A stretch of 64,000 nt of DNA from Flavobacteriales bacterium (GTDB lineage: Bacteria > Bacteroidota > Bacteroidia > Flavobacteriales_F > PHOS-HE28). Where the stretch lies: contig JADJVC010000001.1 of NCBI GenBank assembly GCA_016710685.1, positions 62,001 through 126,000 of the forward strand, given 5' to 3'. The position numbers were made by a program, and so were the translations under genes. The stretch's first letter is position 1; the number at the start of each line of letters is the position of its first letter. The notes under the pieces are model-generated. The model had not been told where the DNA came from. It made no database searches and was given only the letters and a program-made list of their open reading frames with translations. Shown here piece by piece: positions 59,092 through 64,000 of this stretch.

Positions 59092-61674
59092 ATGGCAGAA
59101 GGAGGAGAAAAGATCATCCCGATCAACATTGAAGACGAAATGAAGACCGCCTACATCGACTATTCGATGTCGGTGATCGTGGCAAGGGCATTGCCTGACG
59201 TGCGCGACGGCCTGAAGCCAGTACACCGCCGTGTGCTCTTCGGCATGGAAGGGCTTGGCATGTCCAGCGGCCGTCCGTACAAGAAAAGCGCCCGTCTGGT
59301 GGGTGAAGTGCTCGGTAAGTACCACCCCCACGGTGATCAAAGCGTATACGATGCCATGGTGCGCATGGCCCAGGAGTGGAGCATGCGCTACCAGCTCGTG
59401 GACGGCCAAGGCAACTTCGGCAGCATCGATGGTGACAGTCCGGCAGCGATGCGTTACACCGAGGTGCGCATGCGCAAGTTTGCCGAAGAGGTGATGGCCG
59501 ACCTCGACAAGGAGACGGTGGACATGCGCCCCACCTTCGACGATACGCTCGAAGAACCCACGGTTATGCCAACGCGCGTCCCCAACCTGCTGGTAAACGG
59601 CGGGTCAGGCATCGCCGTAGGTATGGCCACCAACATGCCGCCGCACAACCTCACCGAGGTCTGCAACGGCATTATGGCCTACATCGAGAACCGCGACATC
59701 GACGTGGCGGGTTTGATGGAGCACATCAAAGGTCCCGACTTTCCAACAGGCGGCATCATCTACGGAACCGATGGCGTTCGGGAAGCCTACGAGACCGGCC
59801 GTGGTCGCGTGGTACTGCGTGCAAAGTGCCACATTGAAGAAGATCCTAAGACCGGCCGCGAAACGATCATCGTAACCGAGATTCCCTTCCAAGTGAACAA
59901 AGCTGTGCAGCTCTACAAAGGTGTTGCGGACTTGGTTAACGACAAGCGGATCGAGGGCATCAGCGACGTGAACGACTACAGCGACCGTAAGGGTATTCGC
60001 TTAGCGTACGACGTGAAGCGGGAGGCCATGGGTACCGTGGTACTCAACCAGTTGTACAAGTACAGCTCACTGCAAACCAGCTTCAGCGTAAACAACATTG
60101 CGCTGGTGCATGGCCGCCCGGTTCTGTTGGGCCTCAAGCCTATGATCCACCACTTCGTGGAACACCGGCATGATGTGGTAGTGCGCCGCACGAAGTTCGA
60201 TCTGCGCAAAGCGGAAGAACGTGCCCACATCTTAGAAGGTCTGTTGATCGCGCTGGACCATTTGGACGAAGTGATCAAACTGATCCGCGCCAGCCAAACA
60301 CCAGACATTGCTCGCGAGGGATTGATGAGCACCTTCGGCCTCAGCGAGATCCAAGCCCGCGCCATTCTGGACATGCGCCTGCAGCGCCTCACCGGCCTGG
60401 AGCGCGACAAGATCCGTGAAGAGCATGCCGAGTTGATGAAGCTCATTGACCACCTCCGGGCGATCCTCGCCAACGAGAGCATGCGGTATGACATCATCAA
60501 GGCGGAGACCTTGGAGATCCGCGACAAATACGGCGACGAGCGCCGCACCCAGATCGTGCATTCCAGCGGTGACATGAGCATGGAAGACCTCATAGCGGAT
60601 GACGCCGTGGTGGTCACCATCAGCCACTTGGGCTACATCAAGCGCACCAGCCTGAACGAATTCCGCACACAAGGGCGCGGCGGCGTGGGCAGCCGTGGCA
60701 GTACCACCCGCGATGAGGACTTCCTGGAGCACCTCTTCGTGGCAACCAACCACAATTACTTGCTCATCTTCACCCAGAAAGGTCGCTGCTATTGGATGCG
60801 CGTCTTCGACATTCCGGAAGGCAGCCGCCAAAGCAAGGGCCGCGCCATCCAGAACATGGTGCAGCTGGAAGGCGACGACAAAGTGCTCGCCTACATCAAC
60901 GTGACCGACCTGAAGACCGAAGAATATTTGGAGAACCATTTCGTGGTGCTCGTAACCAAGAAGGGCGTGATCAAGAAGACAACGCTGAAAGCCTACAGTC
61001 GTCCGCGTTCCAACGGCATCATCGCGGTGAACATCCGCGAAGGCGACGAACTGCTGGAAGCCAAGCTCACCAGTGGAACCAGCCACATTGTCATTGCCAG
61101 TAAAGCGGGCAAGGCCGTCCACTTTGAAGAAGATCGCGTGCGGCCCATGGGCCGCAATGCCAGCGGCGTGCGCGGTATGATGCTCGCCGACGACAAGGAC
61201 GAAGTAGTAGGCATGGTGACGTTGGACGGGGAGGAGTCCGCCACCACACAAGTGCTCGTTGTAAGTGAAAAGGGCTACGGAAAGCGCAGCCCTGTTGACG
61301 ATTACCGAATCACCAACCGTGGCGGAAAAGGCGTGAAGACCATTCAGGTCACCGACAAGACCGGACCGCTCATCGCCATCAAGTCCGTGAAAGAGGACGA
61401 CCAGTTGATGATCATCAACCGCAGCGGCATTACCATCCGGATGAACCTGACTGAAATGCGCGTGCTGGGCCGTGCCACACAAGGTGTGCGCCTCATCGAA
61501 CTGCGCAAAAACGACTCCATTGCTGCCGTAGCGAAGGTGGACAGCAGCCTCGCGGAAGATGAAGAAAGCGAGAATGGTGAGGGCGCCGAGGGAGCTGAAG
61601 GCAGCGGAGAAAACCCCGGCCAGAGCGGAGAAAGTGAGAATGGCACCGAAATTGAAGGTACCCCGGAAGCATGA
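59092..61674 (+). CDS. gyrA: DNA gyrase subunit A, Gln at position 83
   Basis: 860 residues. The N-terminal breakage-reunion domain has DYSMSVIVARALPDVRDGLKPVHRR, KYHPHGDQSVYDAMVRMAQ, and the active-site Tyr122 in AMRYTE, numbered as in E. coli. The C-terminal pinwheel starts around VTISHLGYIKRT with the GyrA box TQGRGGVGSRG. The tail is acidic (EDEESENGEGAEGAEG). With GyrB it adds negative supercoils. Position 83 is Gln (codon at 59338); in E. coli it is Ser, the residue that anchors fluoroquinolone binding. A TACCTTCG box at 59028-59035 may be the promoter. Translation is coupled by overlap to an upstream in-frame start of the next gene. Confidence 0.97.
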   Translation: MAEGGEKIIPINIEDEMKTAYIDYSMSVIVARALPDVRDGLKPVHRRVLFGMEGLGMSSGRPYKKSARLVGEVLGKYHPHGDQSVYDAMVRMAQEWSMRYQLVDGQGNFGSIDGDSPAAMRYTEVRMRKFAEEVMADLDKETVDMRPTFDDTLEEPTVMPTRVPNLLVNGGSGIAVGMATNMPPHNLTEVCNGIMAYIENRDIDVAGLMEHIKGPDFPTGGIIYGTDGVREAYETGRGRVVLRAKCHIEEDPKTGRETIIVTEIPFQVNKAVQLYKGVADLVNDKRIEGISDVNDYSDRKGIRLAYDVKREAMGTVVLNQLYKYSSLQTSFSVNNIALVHGRPVLLGLKPMIHHFVEHRHDVVVRRTKFDLRKAEERAHILEGLLIALDHLDEVIKLIRASQTPDIAREGLMSTFGLSEIQARAILDMRLQRLTGLERDKIREEHAELMKLIDHLRAILANESMRYDIIKAETLEIRDKYGDERRTQIVHSSGDMSMEDLIADDAVVVTISHLGYIKRTSLNEFRTQGRGGVGSRGSTTRDEDFLEHLFVATNHNYLLIFTQKGRCYWMRVFDIPEGSRQSKGRAIQNMVQLEGDDKVLAYINVTDLKTEEYLENHFVVLVTKKGVIKKTTLKAYSRPRSNGIIAVNIREGDELLEAKLTSGTSHIVIASKAGKAVHFEEDRVRPMGRNASGVRGMMLADDKDEVVGMVTLDGEESATTQVLVVSEKGYGKRSPVDDYRITNRGGKGVKTIQVTDKTGPLIAIKSVKEDDQLMIINRSGITIRMNLTEMRVLGRATQGVRLIELRKNDSIAAVAKVDSSLAEDEESENGEGAEGAEGSGENPGQSGESENGTEIEGTPEA

Positions 61675-61691
61675 CCCAAGTAACACTTAAC

Positions 61692-62864
61692 ATGAAACAG
61701 TTTTTCATTGCGGCCGCATTGGCCGTCCCGTTCGCCCTGCACGCGCAGAACAGCGCCGTGGTAAGCGCCTATAACTACATGGGCGACGGCGACTACGACA
61801 AAGCCGCCGAGTACATTGAACCGGCAGTTACCAATGAAACCACGGCCGGTAAGGAAAAGACCTGGCGCTACCGCGGTGCCATCTATGCCCACATCGCAAT
61901 GGGTACCGACGAGGCACTGAAGGCCAAGTACCCCAATTCGGCAGACAAGGCCGTTGAAAGCTACATCAAAGCTAAAGAGCTCGACACCAAGGACAGCTAC
62001 AAGGAAGAGAACGACCGCGCTTTGCTCAATTTGCAGATCACAGCGCTGAACGGTGGTAACGACGCTTTCAACAAGAAAGACTACGACAAGGCCATCGCCG
62101 GTTACATGCAAAGCGAGAAGATCGCCAAGGCTTTCGGGCAGGTGGACAGCAACGCCGTGTTCAACAGCGCACTGGCCTACGAAGCCAAGGGAGACACCAG
62201 CATGGCCATGCAGCAGTACGAAAAGTGCATCCAGATCGGTTACGACAAGCCCGAAGTGTACCGCTACCTCGCCACCATGAAGAAGCGCACCGGCGACTTG
62301 GATGGAGCTATCGCCACCACCAGGGCCGGCTTGGCCAAGTACGGCGAAAACAAGGAAATGATGCTGGACCTCGTGGCCTTCCTGCTGGATGCTAACCGCA
62401 TGGATGAAGCGGAGACCAGCGTGAAAGCCGCCATTGATAAGGATCCCACCAACCCCGTGCTCTACTCCGTGCTCGGCAGCCTGTACGACGGCAAGGCCAA
62501 CCCGCAAGAAGGCACTGTGGCCGAAGCCGACATGGTAAAATGGTACGACCTGGCGGAAGCTGCTTACAAAAAGAGCATTGAAGTGGATCCAACCTTCTTC
62601 GACAGCTACTACAACATCGGTGTGCTCTACAACAACCGCGCGGCCTTCGAATACGAAAAGTGCAACGCCATCAAGGACGACGCGAAGTACAGCGCTTGCA
62701 AGAAAGCCGCAGACGAGATCTACCTCAAGACCATTCCATACTTCGAAAAGGCCCACGAACTGAAGCCTGACGACCGCGCCAGCATGGAGCAACTGAAGAA
62801 ACTCTACGCCAAAACCGCCGACACGGAAAAGTACAACGCCATCAAAAAGGAACTGGGCGAATAA
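61692..62864 (+). CDS. Secreted tetratricopeptide-repeat protein
   Basis: 390 residues from ATG 61692, which starts the signal peptide (FFIAAALAVPFALHAQ); an in-frame ATG at 61671 overlaps the gyrA stop. The mature part is a chain of TPR-like helix pairs: NYMGDGDYDKAAEYIEPAV, AVESYIKAKELD, FNKKDYDKAIAGYMQSEKIAKAF, LAYEAKGDTSMAMQQYEKCIQIG, VAFLLDANRMDEAETSVKAAIDKDPTNPVLYSVLGSLYD. Periplasmic scaffold or binding protein, partner unknown. A strong terminator follows. Confidence 0.88.
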   Translation: MKQFFIAAALAVPFALHAQNSAVVSAYNYMGDGDYDKAAEYIEPAVTNETTAGKEKTWRYRGAIYAHIAMGTDEALKAKYPNSADKAVESYIKAKELDTKDSYKEENDRALLNLQITALNGGNDAFNKKDYDKAIAGYMQSEKIAKAFGQVDSNAVFNSALAYEAKGDTSMAMQQYEKCIQIGYDKPEVYRYLATMKKRTGDLDGAIATTRAGLAKYGENKEMMLDLVAFLLDANRMDEAETSVKAAIDKDPTNPVLYSVLGSLYDGKANPQEGTVAEADMVKWYDLAEAAYKKSIEVDPTFFDSYYNIGVLYNNRAAFEYEKCNAIKDDAKYSACKKAADEIYLKTIPYFEKAHELKPDDRASMEQLKKLYAKTADTEKYNAIKKELGE

Positions 62865-62883
62865 GCTTTTGCTCCTTCATCAT

Positions 62884-62914
62884 AGAAAAGCCCGGCCGCA
62901 AGCCGGGCTTTTCT
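62884..62914 (+). terminator. Bidirectional hairpin terminator
   Basis: agaaaagcccggc pairs with gccgggcttttct around the 5-base loop cgcaa, with T and A runs on both sides. It ends the gyrA-TPR transcript. Confidence 0.9.
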
Positions 62915-62941
62915 GTAAGCACCTGTATGCTTGCGGCACGC

Positions 62942-63078
62942 GGGCTCGGCTTTTTGCCGAGTGGACTCAGCTTAGGGCTTCCAGCATGCCTCCGGCACGC
63001 AGGCCCGCTTTTACGCACGCACCCGCTCGGGTTTTTCCCGAGTGGGCTCAGCGTAGGGCCTCCGGCCCGTCTCAACTG
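62942..63078. repeat. Two copies of a gctcgg...ccgag hairpin repeat
   Basis: gggctcggctttttgccgagtggactcagcttagggc (62942-62978, given here as one unit split in its stem and tail) and a variant at about 63021-63058 share a stem-loop, then actcagc, then tagggc. The tail tagggcctccggcccgtctcaa recurs near 20699-20720 after rnpB. Dispersed intergenic repeat; no gene. Confidence 0.6.
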
Positions 63079-63120
63079 CATCTTTTTCATTTCCAAACAA
63101 CTGTCACCTTTCCCGGTTGA

Positions 63121-63128
63121 TACATTTG
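63121..63128 (+). promoter_or_regulatory. Predicted -7 promoter box TACATTTG
   Basis: A perfect TAnnTTTG box 35 bases before the ATG at 63164, here with a normal-length leader. Confidence 0.6.
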
Positions 63129-63163
63129 CGCCCCTAAATTCCTTTTCAGGAAAACGAACACCC

Positions 63164-64000
63164 ATGACTTTTAACCCCATTGACGCTTGGCTGCAGATGA
63201 AAGAGCAGCTGCCCCCGTTGGCCATCGAGGGCATCGGCATCAAGTACGTGTATCCCATTTTCCTTGGTCTCTTGCTGTTGGAATACTTCAACGCCAAGGA
63301 CCTTTACAACATCAAGGAAACGTGGGCCAGTTTCGTGATCTTGGTAGGTGCCACGGTGATCCGGGTGCTCACGAACGTCTTCGAGATCACGCTCTATTTC
63401 TTCCTCTTCCACTTGGCTGAGCCGTTGCGTGAACAATACTTGGGCTACAGCACGTTGGGCTTTGCTTGGTACGTCTGGATCATTTGCCTGTTCGCGGATG
63501 ACCACAACTTCTACTGGCACCACCGGCTTAGCCACAACATCCGGGTGCTCTGGGCGGCACACTTGCCGCACCATTCTGCGAAGACCTTCAACCTCACGGT
63601 AAGCATCCGCAACGGTTGGTTCATCACCTTGTTCAAGCCAATTTACTGGCTGTGGTTGCCACTATTGGGCTTTGAGCCGATCATGATCGCCACCGTCCTC
63701 ATCGTCAATTCCTTTTACCAGTTCTTTTTGCACTCGCAATTGGTTCCGTCGCTGCCACTTTACGAGCGGATTTTCAACACGCCCTACATCCACACCGTAC
63801 ACCACAGCAGCAACACGGAATACTTGGATAAGAACCACGGCGGCATCTTCAGCTTCTGGGACCGCATTTATGGCACTTGGCAAGCACCGATCAAAGGGTT
63901 GAAACCCAAGTACGGCATCAGCCACGATCCCGGCACGGACAACCCCATAACCCACAACCTATTCGAGTTCCAAGAGATCTGGAAGGACGTGAAGAAGGCC
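63164..64000 (+). CDS. Sterol desaturase/fatty acid hydroxylase superfamily protein (3' end missing)
   Basis: The frame from ATG 63164 stays open to the window edge (279 residues visible). Several membrane helices carry the di-iron histidine clusters of the superfamily: DDHNFYWHHRLSHN, AHLPHHS and YIHTVHHSS, with a further NHGG. These enzymes oxidise lipid tails at the membrane using O2; the substrate is unknown (Bacteroidota members include lipid hydroxylases). The visible part is close to full length for the domain, so only a short tail is probably lost. Confidence 0.9.
   Translation, partial: MTFNPIDAWLQMKEQLPPLAIEGIGIKYVYPIFLGLLLLEYFNAKDLYNIKETWASFVILVGATVIRVLTNVFEITLYFFLFHLAEPLREQYLGYSTLGFAWYVWIICLFADDHNFYWHHRLSHNIRVLWAAHLPHHSAKTFNLTVSIRNGWFITLFKPIYWLWLPLLGFEPIMIATVLIVNSFYQFFLHSQLVPSLPLYERIFNTPYIHTVHHSSNTEYLDKNHGGIFSFWDRIYGTWQAPIKGLKPKYGISHDPGTDNPITHNLFEFQEIWKDVKKA

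Overview
The window looks like a chromosomal stretch of a Bacteroidota bacterium, most likely Flavobacteriales-related and fairly GC-rich for that group. Evidence: several secreted proteins end in type IX secretion (T9SS) sorting domains; there is a Bacteroidota-type LptD, a GH92/ROK/FucP-type sugar cluster, and promoters of the TAnnTTTG (-7) type instead of TATAAT. No ribosomal RNA, phage, integrase, transposase or CRISPR array was found. Several conserved genes are split by single-base frameshifts, so either the assembly keeps indel errors or these genes are decaying.

Layout. 1-2.7 kb: end of a surface-polysaccharide operon (O-antigen ligase, frameshifted DegT aminotransferase, sugar transferase). 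2.7-7.2 kb: housekeeping genes on the minus strand (SirB1-like, nucleoside phosphorylase, DUF4197 lipoprotein, thioesterase) separated by dispersed repeats. 7.2-11.3 kb: a second nucleotide-sugar/glycosyltransferase block. 11.3-14.3 kb: gcvT, a ComB-like phosphatase, an S1/P1-type nuclease. 14.2-17.2 kb: a 136-bp direct repeat enclosing a broken secreted protease, then an M23 peptidase. 17.3-20.6 kb: outer-membrane protein, NUDIX, double TonB-C protein, Smr protein and the RNase P RNA. 20.8-25.4 kb: an accessory-looking stretch with an erythromycin-esterase-like protein, a DUF1287 protein with an internal gap, a PETase-like T9SS-secreted polyester hydrolase, and an alpha/beta hydrolase, all interleaved with repeats. 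25.5-35.3 kb: envelope and energy genes (lptD, amidase, MlaD, Fe-S reductase pair, comEC, Rieske). 35.3-41.2 kb: MBL hydrolase, SulP transporter, tRNA-Leu(GAG), secreted beta-lactamase-fold hydrolase, cytochrome c lipoprotein, rhomboid protease. 41.4-44.6 kb: a very large CUB-like-repeat T9SS protein with a frameshift. 44.8-50.3 kb: mannoside utilisation (GH92, ROK kinase, sugar MFS). 50.4-55.8 kb: T9SS protein, an ECF sigma/anti-sigma operon, small conserved genes. 56.2-64 kb: clpC, gyrA (with Gln at the position of E. coli Ser83), a TPR protein and a truncated sterol-desaturase-family gene.

The items most worth following up are the PETase-like enzyme at 22970-24121, six genes whose -7 promoter element lies only 4-5 bases before the start codon (predicted leaderless mRNAs), two cases where the 3' end of a gene has been copied next to itself, and several families of short dispersed intergenic repeats with terminal inverted repeats.
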